DNA from: Pelotomaculum thermopropionicum SI
GTDB lineage: Bacteria; Bacillota; Desulfotomaculia; Desulfotomaculales; Pelotomaculaceae
DNA: 64,000 bases
Direction: 5' to 3'
Assembly: GCA_000010565.1 (NCBI GenBank)
Contig: AP009389.1
Span: 2,961,376 to 3,025,375, forward strand
Shown: one piece after another, positions 1 to 7,706 of the stretch
How positions within the stretch are numbered: the first letter of the stretch is position 1
How the letters are laid out: each line of letters begins with the position of its first letter
Program-made: the position numbers and the translations under genes
The notes under the pieces: generated by a model
The model's input: only the letters and a program-made list of their open reading frames with translations
Databases searched by the model: none
Told to the model about the DNA's origin: nothing

Positions 1-271
1 CTTTAGCCGGACCGGTGGGGAAAAGCTCGTAAATGTACTTTAAAGTAAACCCGGTTTCCTTGCAGAGCTTGCGGATCATCGGGGCAACCTGGAACTGGAG
101 GTAATAATCGCGCAGGTAGTTGATTACCTTCCAGTGGTCCTGGGTCAGCTCGGAAATCCCTTCATTTGAGGCAAAAGCCCTGGCCACGTCTTCATTCCAG
201 TCGTCAGGATTGACGATGAAACCATCTTCGTCCAGCTCAATCTCTTTGCCGTTGACGGTGATACTGGGCAT
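1..271 (-). CDS. dsrC: DsrC/TusE-family sulfur carrier protein, C-terminus cut by window edge
   Basis: The first 90 codons read MPSITVNGKEIELDEDGF and then WNEDVARAFA, ELTQDHWKVI, LRDYYLQFQVAPMIRKLC and YIYELFPTGPAK, the recognisable core of the DsrC/TusE family (about 105 residues). DsrC carries sulfur from sulfite as a trisulfide on two C-terminal cysteines in dissimilatory sulfite reduction; TusE does tRNA thiolation relay. The C-terminal arm with the decisive cysteines lies outside the window, so the subtype is not proven, but in this lineage DsrC is more likely. The ATG is preceded by GGAGG at nine bases. It stands alone here, followed upstream by 139 bp of AT-rich DNA. Confidence 0.88.
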   Translation of the reverse strand, partial: MPSITVNGKEIELDEDGFIVNPDDWNEDVARAFASNEGISELTQDHWKVINYLRDYYLQFQVAPMIRKLCKETGFTLKYIYELFPTGPAK

Positions 272-410
272 TTCAGCAGGCACCTCCAATCCATATTTAA
301 AATTACAGAATTTTTAAAAAAAATATTTATTCTTAATATAAATAATGCCCATGATAAAAAAAGATACCACGGCCGTATGTTTTCGTCAATCTAAAACAGC
401 CGCAATTTTC

Positions 411-893
411 CTAATAATGATACGGCTCTCCCCTGGCAATCTTGAACCAGCGGTAGAGCTGCTCCAGCAGGATCAGGCGCACCAACTGGTGGGGAAAGGT
501 CATCCTGGAAAATGAAAGCCTCATGGCGGCCCGTTCCAGAACTTTTTCCGATAGGCCCAGGGCGCCCCCAATGGCAAAGGTGATGTCGCTCCTGCCTGAC
601 AGCGCCAGGCGGTTCAAAATTTCCGCCATTTCCTCGGATGAATGCATTTTTCCCCTGACGTCCAGGGCAATCAGGAAGGTGCCCGGACGCAGCCGGCCCA
701 GCAGGCGCTCCCCTTCTTTTTCCTTCACCTTTTCCCCCCCGGCGGCTGCCGGGTTTTCGGGCAGGCTCCCGTCTTCTACTTCCACAACGCTTATCTTTGC
801 ATAAGCGGAGAGCCTCTTCAGGTATTCGGCCGCCCCCTCAGTCAGGTATTTCTCCTTTAGCCGGCCCACGGCCAGAACGGTAATGTGAAACAT
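411..893 (-). CDS. rlmH: 23S rRNA (pseudouridine1915-N3)-methyltransferase RlmH
   Basis: The 160-residue protein has the full RlmH (YbeA/SPOUT) layout: N-terminal HITVLAVGRLKEKYL, central FLIALDVRGKMHSSEE, the SAM-knot stretch FAIGGALGLSEKV and the C-terminal MTFPHQLVRLILLEQLYRWFKIARGEPYHY, which is the family signature ending. It methylates N3 of pseudouridine 1915 in helix 69 of 23S rRNA using SAM, acting on whole 70S ribosomes. The start at the second Met is chosen because GGAGG sits five bases upstream. It lies 39 bp after murA in the same direction. Confidence 0.97.
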   Translation of the reverse strand: MFHITVLAVGRLKEKYLTEGAAEYLKRLSAYAKISVVEVEDGSLPENPAAAGGEKVKEKEGERLLGRLRPGTFLIALDVRGKMHSSEEMAEILNRLALSGRSDITFAIGGALGLSEKVLERAAMRLSFSRMTFPHQLVRLILLEQLYRWFKIARGEPYHY

Positions 894-931
894 CAAACCC
901 TCCAGAAAAACAAAAGCGTGTCTGGCACGCT

Positions 932-2188
932 TTATTTTCTCCAGATTGCCGCACCTAAAGCGGTCAGCTTTTTCTCCAGATTATGGTAGCCCCTGTCGAT
1001 GTAAGCAGCGTTACAGATCTCCGTCTTCCCGGCCGCCATCAGCCCGGCCACAATCAGGGCGGCGCCGGCGCGCAGGTCGGTGGCCTTCACCTGGGCCCCC
1101 TGCAGGGCGGGCACTCCCTCAATTACTGCCATCCGCCCCTCGACTTTTATGTTGGCACCCATCCGCTTCAGCTCGTCGGCAACCATAAAGCGGTTTTCAA
1201 AGATATTTTCCACTATTACACTTGTCCCCGGCGCGGTGGAGAGCATGGCCATTAACTGGGGCTGCATGTCGGTGGGAAAGCCGGGATAGGGCATGGTCTT
1301 GATGTCTATCGGGCGCAGGGGTTTTTCCGCCCGCACTTGAAGGGTGTCTCCCTCCTCGCGCACCTCGACGCCGGCCTCCCGCAGCTTGGCGCTCAGCGGC
1401 TCCAGGTGAATCGGGATGACGTTGTCCAGCACAACGTCGCCGCCGGTGGCCGCTGCGGCCACCATGAAGGTGCCCGCCTCAATCCGGTCGGGGATTATCG
1501 AGTAGCGTTCCCCGCCCTCCAGGTAAGGAACCCCTTCAATCTTTATCACGTCGGTGCCGGCACCCCTCACCCTGGCCCCCATGGCGTTGAGAAAATTAGC
1601 CAGGTCCACAACCTCCGGCTCTTTGGCAACGTTCTCAATAAGGGTCTGTCCCTCGGCCAGGCAGGCCGCCATCATAATGTTTTCGGTGGCTCCTACGCTT
1701 GGAAAGTCAAGGTAAATCCTGGCCCCCTTAAGCCGGCCGGGGGCACTGGCCTGCACGCAGCCGCGCTCTAAGGACAGGCTGGCACCGAGACCGGTCAGGC
1801 CTTTAAAGTGCAGGTCCATAGGCCGGACGCCGATGTTGCAGCCGCCCGGCAGCGCCACCTGGGCCTGGCCGAACCTGGCCAGCATGGGCCCCAGGAGGAG
1901 GTTTGAGGCCCTCAGCTTTTTCACCAGGTGAAACGGAGGACCGGCGCTTATCTTCTCCGCCGGCACCACCCGCAGAGTTTCCGCCCCTTCCCACGTAATA
2001 GAAGCGCCCAGGCTGTTGACTATCTCAATCATCACCCGGACGTCGCTTATGTCCGGGACGTTCTCCAACACCGTTTCTTTCCGGGAAAGGATAGTGGCGC
2101 ACAAAATGGCCAGGGAGGCGTTTTTGGCGCCGCTTATCTTTATTCTGCCGCGGAGGGGCCTGCCTCCGTCAATAACAATTTTGTCCAT
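932..2188 (-). CDS. murA: UDP-N-acetylglucosamine 1-carboxyvinyltransferase
   Basis: MurA performs the first committed step of peptidoglycan synthesis, adding enolpyruvyl from PEP to UDP-GlcNAc in the cytoplasm. The sequence opens MDKIVIDGGRPLRG, has KNASLAILCA near residue 23 and ALPGGCNIGVRPMDLH near residue 110, which holds the catalytic Cys that fosfomycin alkylates, so the enzyme should be fosfomycin-sensitive type. FPTDMQPQLMA and the EPSP-synthase fold repeats follow. Length is 418 residues, normal for the family. An upstream in-frame ATG at 2230 would add 14 residues, but GGGAGG lies just before the ATG at 2188, so I chose that one. Confidence 0.97.
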   Translation of the reverse strand: MDKIVIDGGRPLRGRIKISGAKNASLAILCATILSRKETVLENVPDISDVRVMIEIVNSLGASITWEGAETLRVVPAEKISAGPPFHLVKKLRASNLLLGPMLARFGQAQVALPGGCNIGVRPMDLHFKGLTGLGASLSLERGCVQASAPGRLKGARIYLDFPSVGATENIMMAACLAEGQTLIENVAKEPEVVDLANFLNAMGARVRGAGTDVIKIEGVPYLEGGERYSIIPDRIEAGTFMVAAAATGGDVVLDNVIPIHLEPLSAKLREAGVEVREEGDTLQVRAEKPLRPIDIKTMPYPGFPTDMQPQLMAMLSTAPGTSVIVENIFENRFMVADELKRMGANIKVEGRMAVIEGVPALQGAQVKATDLRAGAALIVAGLMAAGKTEICNAAYIDRGYHNLEKKLTALGAAIWRK

Positions 2189-2289
2189 AACATCCTCCCG
2201 CATCATAAAAAAGCTAAAATCTTCAAACACGGCTTTTTTAAAAAATATTCTTCTTTAAAAAATTTATTCCTGCCCAATCCTTCTTTTAT

Positions 2290-3204
2290 TCACGCATTGT
2301 TGCGGCGGGCCCACTCCTGCCACTCAGCCTCAAACCGGCCCTCGTCCAGGTGCAGTACTTCCCTTACGGCCCGGCCGAAATCTTTGCCCGCGCCCAGTTC
2401 CCTGAGCAGGCCGGCAAGGGCGCCTTCTCCGTAGCGGTAAGCTATATAGCGCACCGCCGCCAGCGACTCGCGGTAGGCCAGGGACTGGTTGGGCAGGCTG
2501 TCGAAATTGTACGTAAGTTCGTTCATGGAGTACAGCGGCTGTCTCAGTGAGCCGGCCGGATCGTCAAATTCGAAGCCGGTCAGTTTGTGCTCCTCGTACT
2601 GGGCCAGCCCTTCGGTAAACCAGCGCGGGTAGTTGCCTCCCGTAAGGTAGTCCACCATCAGGTGGGCAAGCTCGTGCGCCATGGGCCCGGCGGAAGCAAA
2701 AGCTTCCCTTACCCTGCCGGGTTCTGTTTCACCAATCCAGGCTGCCGGGGAAAGCACTCTTATCGCCCCCGCCCAGTAAACCCCCATGGCGCTTTCCTTG
2801 GCTTCCCAGCCGAAACTTTTGTTCAGCTCCTCCTTTGAAGAATAAAGAATGATGGGGATTCTGCGGCGGGGAACAAAGCCGAAGTCCTCCGTCACCGGCC
2901 GGTAAAAACGCTCCGCTGTTTCCAGCACCAGCCCGGCCATCTCCCGTTCCTCCGGCTTGAATTTAATAAAAAAGTGTTCCGAGGTCATCCGGTCCATGCC
3001 CCGGGCTGCAATAACGGCATGCGTTTTCAGCAGTTCCCTGGCCGCCCCGTAGGCGTAAAACTTGACGTTCGCCGGGCACTTCCAGAGCAGCGCAATTGCC
3101 AGAACGGTAAGGACTGCCGCTATCTTGGCGGTCTTAAACAGAAAAAGGGGAGCGGGCGAACCGTTCACCACATTCTGCACCGCATTTTGTACTGCCTGCT
3201 CCAT
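2290..3204 (-). CDS. Membrane-anchored peptidase MA-like metalloprotease
   Basis: This 304-residue protein has one membrane segment near residues 26-43 (KIAAVLTVLAIALLW) and an extracellular part. The zinc site is MAHELAHLMVDYL near residue 182, an HExxH-type motif written HELAH, followed by PRWFTEGLAQYEE, the glutamate helix typical of the peptidase MA (gluzincin) superfamily. Substrate is unknown. The start ATG has GGAGG seven bases upstream. It is 101 bp upstream of murA but with AT-rich sequence between, so co-transcription is uncertain. Confidence 0.8.
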   Translation of the reverse strand: MEQAVQNAVQNVVNGSPAPLFLFKTAKIAAVLTVLAIALLWKCPANVKFYAYGAARELLKTHAVIAARGMDRMTSEHFFIKFKPEEREMAGLVLETAERFYRPVTEDFGFVPRRRIPIILYSSKEELNKSFGWEAKESAMGVYWAGAIRVLSPAAWIGETEPGRVREAFASAGPMAHELAHLMVDYLTGGNYPRWFTEGLAQYEEHKLTGFEFDDPAGSLRQPLYSMNELTYNFDSLPNQSLAYRESLAAVRYIAYRYGEGALAGLLRELGAGKDFGRAVREVLHLDEGRFEAEWQEWARRNNA

Positions 3205-3290
3205 GGCCTGCCTCCGTTTCTAACTAATCAGCCAGTTTAATTATAAAACGGCGGGCAGACCCTTCCTAGCGGTAATTAATGCATAAGGAA

Positions 3291-3339
3291 GGCCGCAGGA
3301 AGGCTTTTGCCGCGCTCTGCCTTCTGCCTTCCTGCGGCC
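3291..3339. terminator. Long hairpin between TPR gene and peptidase gene
   Basis: A perfect 14-bp inverted repeat (GGCCGCAGGAAGGC at 3291-3304 and its complement at 3326-3339) with a 21-base loop lies ten bases past the TPR gene's stop. There is no clean T-run on the minus strand, only TTCCTTATG, so termination is likely but not certain. Confidence 0.5.
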
Positions 3340-3348
3340 GGACTCCCC

Positions 3349-3939
3349 CTATTTCCCGGCCTGGGCAGATTTCCACTCGTTAATTGCCTGCCTGGCCTTT
3401 TCCACATCCGGCCCTTCTTTTGCCAGCGAAATAAATTTCTCCAGTTCCTGAATGGCGGTCGCGTAGTCCTTCTTGCCGATGGCCAGCACGTAGCCGTAAA
3501 GCTGATGGGCTTCCTTGTTGTCCGGATCCCTCCTGAGCAGTTCCTGAAGCTGAGCTATGGCCAGGTCGTACTTGCTGCTGAAGTAATAAGTGACTGCTAT
3601 GCCGAGGCGGGCCTGGGAGTTACCGGGATCCAGGGTCAGCACCTGCTCGTAGGTCTTAACCGCCCGATCCGGATTGCCGGTATAACGGTACAGTTCTGCC
3701 AGTTCCATCAGTAAAACCCTGTCGCCGGGGTTTTCCCGGGCCTTTGCCTCGAGATCGGCAAGCTTCTCTTCAAGCGTCTGCTGCCCGGCCGGCCCGGCGT
3801 CCTGCCCTGCCATGCCGCCCGGCTGGCTCTGAAACAGCCCCGCCAGCGGGACCACCAGGCCGATGGCAATCAGCACGGTGATGGTTATAAAAACGGCTTT
3901 CTGAAACCTGCTTTTCTTAACGCGTTTTTTAATAAACAC
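3349..3939 (-). CDS. Membrane-anchored tetratricopeptide repeat protein
   Basis: 196 residues: a basic N-terminus (KKRVKKSRFQK), one membrane helix near residues 15-31 (AVFITITVLIAIGLVVPLAG), a Gly/Gln-rich linker, then about three TPR units from residue 55 (LEAKARENPGDRVLLMELAELYRYTG, the next beginning PDRAVKTYEQVLTLDPGN, then the stretch around LRRDPDNKEAHQLYGYVLA). TPR proteins are scaffolds for protein contacts; the partner is not visible. GTG start with GAGGTGG upstream. It is separated from the M23 endopeptidase by a terminator, so it is probably its own transcription unit. Confidence 0.8.
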   Translation of the reverse strand: MFIKKRVKKSRFQKAVFITITVLIAIGLVVPLAGLFQSQPGGMAGQDAGPAGQQTLEEKLADLEAKARENPGDRVLLMELAELYRYTGNPDRAVKTYEQVLTLDPGNSQARLGIAVTYYFSSKYDLAIAQLQELLRRDPDNKEAHQLYGYVLAIGKKDYATAIQELEKFISLAKEGPDVEKARQAINEWKSAQAGK

Positions 3940-4000
3940 TTTACTACCACCTCAAGTGTATTATAGCATTGCCCGGCCGGTAAACAACAATTCTTTGCTC

Positions 4001-4034
4001 AAAAAATAAACCGGCCGCCCGTTTTCCGGGCGGC
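4001..4034 (-). terminator. Rho-independent terminator after M23 endopeptidase gene
   Basis: GCCGCCCG and CGGGCGGC pair as an 8-bp stem with a five-base loop (4014-4034), and on the minus strand they are followed by a T-rich tract (TTTATTTTTT). It sits ten bases after the M23 gene stop codon. Confidence 0.85.
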
Positions 4035-4043
4035 AAAGCTCTT

Positions 4044-5462
4044 TTAGGGCAGGTAGTCAAGCGGATCGCGCGGCTGGCCGCTAATCAGGACTTCAAAATG
4101 CAGGTGCGGGCCGGTGGTGTTTCCGGTTGCCCCCACCAGGCCGATCAGCTCACCGCGGTCAACCCGCTGGCCGCTTCTCACTTTTATTGAAGAGAGGTGG
4201 GCATACCTGGTTACTATGCCTCCCCCGTGGTTTATTTCCACCGTGTTGCCGTATCCGCCTTCCCACCCGGCAGACGCCACAATGCCGCCTGCGGCGGCCT
4301 CAACGGCGCTGCCGTAGCCTGCCCCTATATCCACCCCTTCGTGCATCCTGCCCCACCGCATGCCGAAGGGTGATGCTACTCCGCCCGAGGCGGGCCAGTT
4401 CAGGCGGATCGAGCCGCCCCGGGCCGCCACAATGGACACCGGGCTTCTTGCCACCACTTCGGCCGAGGCCTCGCGAAGCACTTTTTGCTCAAGAATTTCC
4501 CTTCCCGTCTCCAGCCCGTTTTCCCGAACGATGCGGTATGTAACTATCCTTTCCCCGGGCTCGCCCTTACGGATTACCAGCCTTTCCCCCGGGAGGAGGC
4601 TGTCGTCGTTTTTCACCTCAACCGGATACGGTATTTCCTCCTCCACGGTTACCTGACGGGTGGCCACCACGGTAATCAGCGGGGCTTCCCTGCTCAGGTC
4701 GAGCACCTGCCCGACGTTCAAGTTGTCGGGATCAAGGCCGGGGTTTTTCAATATGATCTGATCCATGTCATATTTAATGGCCCGGGCAATATCCCACAGG
4801 GTGTCGCCTTCCTTGACGGTGTACTGCTGGGCTTTATTGCTGCCCCACAAGACCATTTTTTTGGCCGTTTCCAGGTCGAGAATGCTCTCCACCGCAGCGT
4901 AGGCCGTGCCGATTTCCACTTTCTCCTTAAATTCCAGCTGATCGCCGTCCTGCACCGGGTACAGCGCCTTCAGCCAGTCAAGGACTTTCTCTGCATCTTC
5001 CACCTGTTTCAAAAACACCTTCGGCTCGCCGTTAATCATTATGACGGCAGCCCTGGCTTTAAAGGCTACGGTCTGGCTCAGTTTTTCTTTTAAGGCTTCC
5101 CCTTCCAGCCTCTCCCCGGGTTCGGCGCGGACACCCCGGTAGGCAACCTTTTCTCCCGCCACAACAGGTATGCCGGCCTGGGCCGATTTTAATTCGATCA
5201 GTTCACCCAGGGTTCCTCTGGCGCTTTTTTCGTCGGCGGCAACGGCCACCACCCTGCCGTCAATCACTACTGCGCAGGCATTGCTGCCAAAAACGGCGTA
5301 AGCCGTTAAAGCAACGAGCAGGTAGAGCGCTGCGCCCAGCATAATCCGCCGGTAAAGGGGCTGCCTCAGCAGCCATTGCCGGATTACAACGAAGTATGCA
5401 ATAACGAGGACAAATTTTTCATGCCCCGGAAGGCGCCGCAGTCCTTCGAGTTCAGGCGGCAA
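4044..5462 (-). CDS. LysM-G5-M23 peptidoglycan endopeptidase, membrane-anchored
   Basis: 472 residues. One membrane helix near residues 38-58 (IMLGAALYLLVALTAYAVFG), a 150-residue extracellular region, a LysM domain around residues 212-260 (YTVKEGDTLWDIARAI, ILKNPGLDPDNLNVGQVL), a G5 domain around 265-345, and an M23 zinc endopeptidase domain from about 355: MHEGVDIGAGYG gives the H-x3-D ligands and GPHLHFEV the HxH ligands. Such proteins cut peptide cross-bridges in peptidoglycan and resemble the SpoIIQ/DipM class used in cell-wall remodelling. TTG start with GGAG nine bases upstream. Stands alone, with a terminator behind it. Confidence 0.9.
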   Translation of the reverse strand: MPPELEGLRRLPGHEKFVLVIAYFVVIRQWLLRQPLYRRIMLGAALYLLVALTAYAVFGSNACAVVIDGRVVAVAADEKSARGTLGELIELKSAQAGIPVVAGEKVAYRGVRAEPGERLEGEALKEKLSQTVAFKARAAVIMINGEPKVFLKQVEDAEKVLDWLKALYPVQDGDQLEFKEKVEIGTAYAAVESILDLETAKKMVLWGSNKAQQYTVKEGDTLWDIARAIKYDMDQIILKNPGLDPDNLNVGQVLDLSREAPLITVVATRQVTVEEEIPYPVEVKNDDSLLPGERLVIRKGEPGERIVTYRIVRENGLETGREILEQKVLREASAEVVARSPVSIVAARGGSIRLNWPASGGVASPFGMRWGRMHEGVDIGAGYGSAVEAAAGGIVASAGWEGGYGNTVEINHGGGIVTRYAHLSSIKVRSGQRVDRGELIGLVGATGNTTGPHLHFEVLISGQPRDPLDYLP

Positions 5463-5679
5463 ATCAGCCAGCTCCTTTCTTTAAAAAATTTTTATTCGTT
5501 GTACGTTCTGTCGCAAATTGGGGTTTTTTGGGGCAAAAAGGAAGAAAAATGCTGGTTAATTATATCATATTGCATGCGCAGCGGTAAACCGGCGTCTTTT
5601 GCAGTAAACGGCCATAAACAGGCCGCAGCGCGACAATTTGTTAAATATTTGCTTTATTTGGCAGATGAGTTTGCGCCTT

Positions 5680-7080
5680 TCAAAAGGCATTGCTCTCCGG
5701 CCGGCCTGGCGCCGGATGGCGCGCTTCTTTTTGTGAAAGGACTTCCATAAGCTTGAAGTAAATGGCGCATTCCAGCCTTTTCCGGATCAAGAGGCACTCC
5801 CGCCGGTGGGGTTTAAAGATTGAGCCGTTGAACATTTCGGCGTTGGCATGGCAGCCTCCGCTGCAGTGGAACTTGGCCCAGCAGGCGGCGCAGCCCTCCT
5901 TGCTGTAAATGTGGGCCCTGCGGAAAAGATCCGCCAGAGCGGTATCGAACCTGCCGCAGGTAACATTGCCCATTAAATATTTTTTCCTGCCTACAAACTG
6001 GTGGCAGGGGTAGAGGTCCCCGTTGGGCGCGACGGCCAGGTATTCGCTGCCCGCACCGCAGCCCGACAGGCGTTTCGGCAGGCACGGCCCGCCTTCCAGG
6101 TCGATGTTGAAGTGGAAAAAGCTTACCGCCCTGCCTGCCTGCCTGAACCGCAGCAACTCCCCGGCCAAGCGCTCGTACTGGGCAAACAGCAGGGGGAGAT
6201 CCTCGTCACGAAGGGAATAATCTGCCTCCGCCGGCGCCACCACCGGTTCCACCGAAATATGCTCGAACCCCAGACCGGCCAGGTGCAGCACGTCTTCGCA
6301 GAAGTCCAGGTTGCGGCGGGTATAGGTGCCGCGAATGTAGTAGTTTTTGCCGGCGCGGGAGTCCACAAAGCTTTTAATCCTGGCCAGGGCCAGATCGTAG
6401 GAGCCGTTCCCGCCCGGGGCCGGGCGCATGGCGTCATGTACTTCCCGCCGGCCGTCCAGGCTCAAAACCACGCTGATATTTTCCCGGTTAAGGAAGCCGG
6501 CAATTTCGCCGTCTAAAAGAAGGGCGTTGGTGGTAAGGGTGAACTTAAACTCCTTGCCCTTTTCCCGGCCCAGCCTCCGGCCGTAATCGACCAGTTCCTT
6601 TAAAACGGCGAAGTTAAGCAGGGGCTCGCCGCCGAAAAAATCCACCTCCAGGTGCTTTCGCCTGCCCGAGCGGGCAATTAAAAAATCCAGGGCGGCGCGC
6701 CCCACCTCAACCGGCATCAGCTCATCCGCCCCGCCAAAGCGGCCCTGCCCGGCAAAGCAGTAGCGGCAGCGCAGGTTGCAGGAATGGGCCAGGTGCAGGC
6801 AAAGCGATTTAACAACGCCCTGCCCCGCAAGGCTGTCCTCCCCGCGGCAGGGGTCGGGGCTGAACAGCCGGCCCTCCCGCTCCAGTTCCCTTATTTCGTC
6901 AAGGGCTTCCAAAACATCGGCCGGCTTGTAGCGGCCCCGGAATTTTCCTATTATTTCCTCTTCCTTCTCCCTGCCGTAAACGTCCAGCAACTCCCAGGCC
7001 AGTTCGTCCACCAGGTGAACCGTGCCGCTGTGCACGTCCAGCACAATTTTCTGCCCGTCAAACTCGAATTTATGAAGCAA
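5680..7080 (-). CDS. scfB: SCIFF maturase, radical SAM/SPASM thioether-forming enzyme
   Basis: This enzyme installs a thioether bond in the adjacent six-cysteine peptide. Near residue 100 it has CNLRCRYC, the CxxxCxxC site for the SAM-bound 4Fe-4S cluster, then VDFFGGEPLLN, and a C-terminal SPASM region with GCGAGSEYLAVAPNGDLYPC, then HQFVG, GCAACWAKFHCSGGCHANA and CLLIRKRLE for auxiliary clusters. The N-terminus (LHKFEFDGQKIVLDVHSGTVH) is the peptide-recognition part. I chose the TTG at 7080 because GGGAGG precedes it by eight bases; an upstream ATG at 7143 would run into scfA. Expressed from the scfA transcript past an attenuator, judging by layout. Confidence 0.93.
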   Translation of the reverse strand: MLHKFEFDGQKIVLDVHSGTVHLVDELAWELLDVYGREKEEEIIGKFRGRYKPADVLEALDEIRELEREGRLFSPDPCRGEDSLAGQGVVKSLCLHLAHSCNLRCRYCFAGQGRFGGADELMPVEVGRAALDFLIARSGRRKHLEVDFFGGEPLLNFAVLKELVDYGRRLGREKGKEFKFTLTTNALLLDGEIAGFLNRENISVVLSLDGRREVHDAMRPAPGGNGSYDLALARIKSFVDSRAGKNYYIRGTYTRRNLDFCEDVLHLAGLGFEHISVEPVVAPAEADYSLRDEDLPLLFAQYERLAGELLRFRQAGRAVSFFHFNIDLEGGPCLPKRLSGCGAGSEYLAVAPNGDLYPCHQFVGRKKYLMGNVTCGRFDTALADLFRRAHIYSKEGCAACWAKFHCSGGCHANAEMFNGSIFKPHRRECLLIRKRLECAIYFKLMEVLSQKEARHPAPGRPESNAF

Positions 7081-7093
7081 GACAAATCCTCCC

Positions 7094-7134
7094 AAAAAGA
7101 GAACCTTATCCCGCCGGGGACAAGGTTCTCTTTT
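7094..7134 (-). terminator. Attenuator hairpin between scfA and scfB
   Basis: A 13-bp perfect stem (7095-7107 with 7122-7134), 14-base loop with CCCGCCGGGG, followed on the minus strand by TTTTT and then directly by the scfB ribosome site GGGAGG. It overlaps the scfA stop codon. The layout implies that most transcripts end after scfA and only read-through gives scfB, so the peptide exceeds the enzyme. Confidence 0.85.
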
Positions 7135-7285
7135 AATTGGCATTTCCTTTAGCGCAGACCTGATTGCCCACCGTGCAGGAAGTCTTGCAGGCGGACTGGC
7201 AGGAGGCCTGGCATTCGCCGCAGCCGCGGTCTTTTGAAACAGCCGGAATCCGGGTGCTTTTCAACGTTTTGATATGTTTGCCCAA
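7133..7285 (-). CDS. scfA: Six-cysteine peptide SCIFF (ranthipeptide precursor)
   Basis: A 50-residue peptide, MGKHIKTLKSTRIPAVSK then DRGCGECQASCQSACK then TSCTVGNQVCAKGNAN. The spacing of the six Cys (C-x2-C-x3-C-x3-C-x3-C-x5-C) and the leader KHIKTL match the SCIFF family ('six cysteines in forty-five residues'), nearly universal in Clostridia and the substrate of the radical SAM enzyme encoded next. The start is TTG at 7285, with GGAGGGG eight bases before it; the GTG at 7294 overlaps that ribosome site and is rejected. The product's job in the cell is not established here. Confidence 0.95.
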   Translation of the reverse strand: MGKHIKTLKSTRIPAVSKDRGCGECQASCQSACKTSCTVGNQVCAKGNAN

Positions 7286-7367
7286 GGCTTCCACCCCTCC
7301 TTTTCAAAGTTAATTATAAATGATCGCAGGAGGCCGATGCAACCGGCAGAAAAACAAAAAAAACGAA

Positions 7368-7397
7368 GGTATTTCTACTTTCCCTGGTAGAAATACC
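7368..7397. repeat. 11-bp inverted repeat, operator or terminator
   Basis: GGTATTTCTAC (7368-7378) and its exact complement (7387-7397) flank an eight-base loop. On the minus strand it is followed by TTCGTTTTTTTTG, so it could end minus-strand transcripts; on the plus strand it lies 22 bp before the -35 box of the small ORF, so it could be an operator. Confidence 0.55.
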
Positions 7398-7418
7398 GTC
7401 ACGTTTCTACAATATATA

Positions 7419-7447
7419 TTGTTTTGTGGCGAAAATTGTGTTAAAAT
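7419..7447 (+). promoter_or_regulatory. Predicted sigma-A promoter for the small ORF
   Basis: TTGTTT and TAAAAT are separated by exactly 17 bases, and the ATG of the 62-codon ORF follows 17 bases later with GGTGG between. Seen by eye only; no start-site data. Confidence 0.5.
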
Positions 7448-7463
7448 GCAGGTGGTGATAAAT

Positions 7464-7652
7464 ATGGCAATATTTAAATTTATTGAAAATATAAAGTTTT
7501 ATTTTGGCTATATTGTATCGGGCTTTGCCAACGGGGGAAGCTGGAAGCTGAACAGGATTACCGAATTGTCCGCCCGCGAAACCAGGAGGATTGTGGTCAG
7601 AAACAGGTCGACCTTCGAAGAGCTGTTTTCCCCCAAGGACAGGCCCGTCTGA
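7464..7652 (+). CDS. Small hypothetical protein (62 aa)
   Basis: MAIFKFIENIKFYFGYIV starts the ORF; the rest is basic and polar (SARETRRIVVRNRSTFEELF). I do not recognise a family. Support: promoter-like boxes, an AGGTGG ribosome site eight bases before ATG, and a terminator hairpin 28 bases past the stop. The N-terminal half is amphipathic or weakly hydrophobic rather than a clean membrane segment. It is the only plus-strand gene among minus-strand neighbours, so it must have its own promoter. Confidence 0.55.
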   Translation: MAIFKFIENIKFYFGYIVSGFANGGSWKLNRITELSARETRRIVVRNRSTFEELFSPKDRPV

Positions 7653-7680
7653 TGGCTAAAGTCCTTTTTTTGCGCTTATA

Positions 7681-7706
7681 AAGCCGCCGTTTTAAACCGG
7701 CGGCTT
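7681..7706. terminator. Bidirectional terminator between convergent genes
   Basis: AAGCCGCCG (7681-7689) pairs with CGGCGGCTT (7698-7706) around an eight-base loop. It lies between the plus-strand small ORF and the stop codon of the minus-strand DUF4145 gene, which it overlaps by two bases. Confidence 0.75.
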
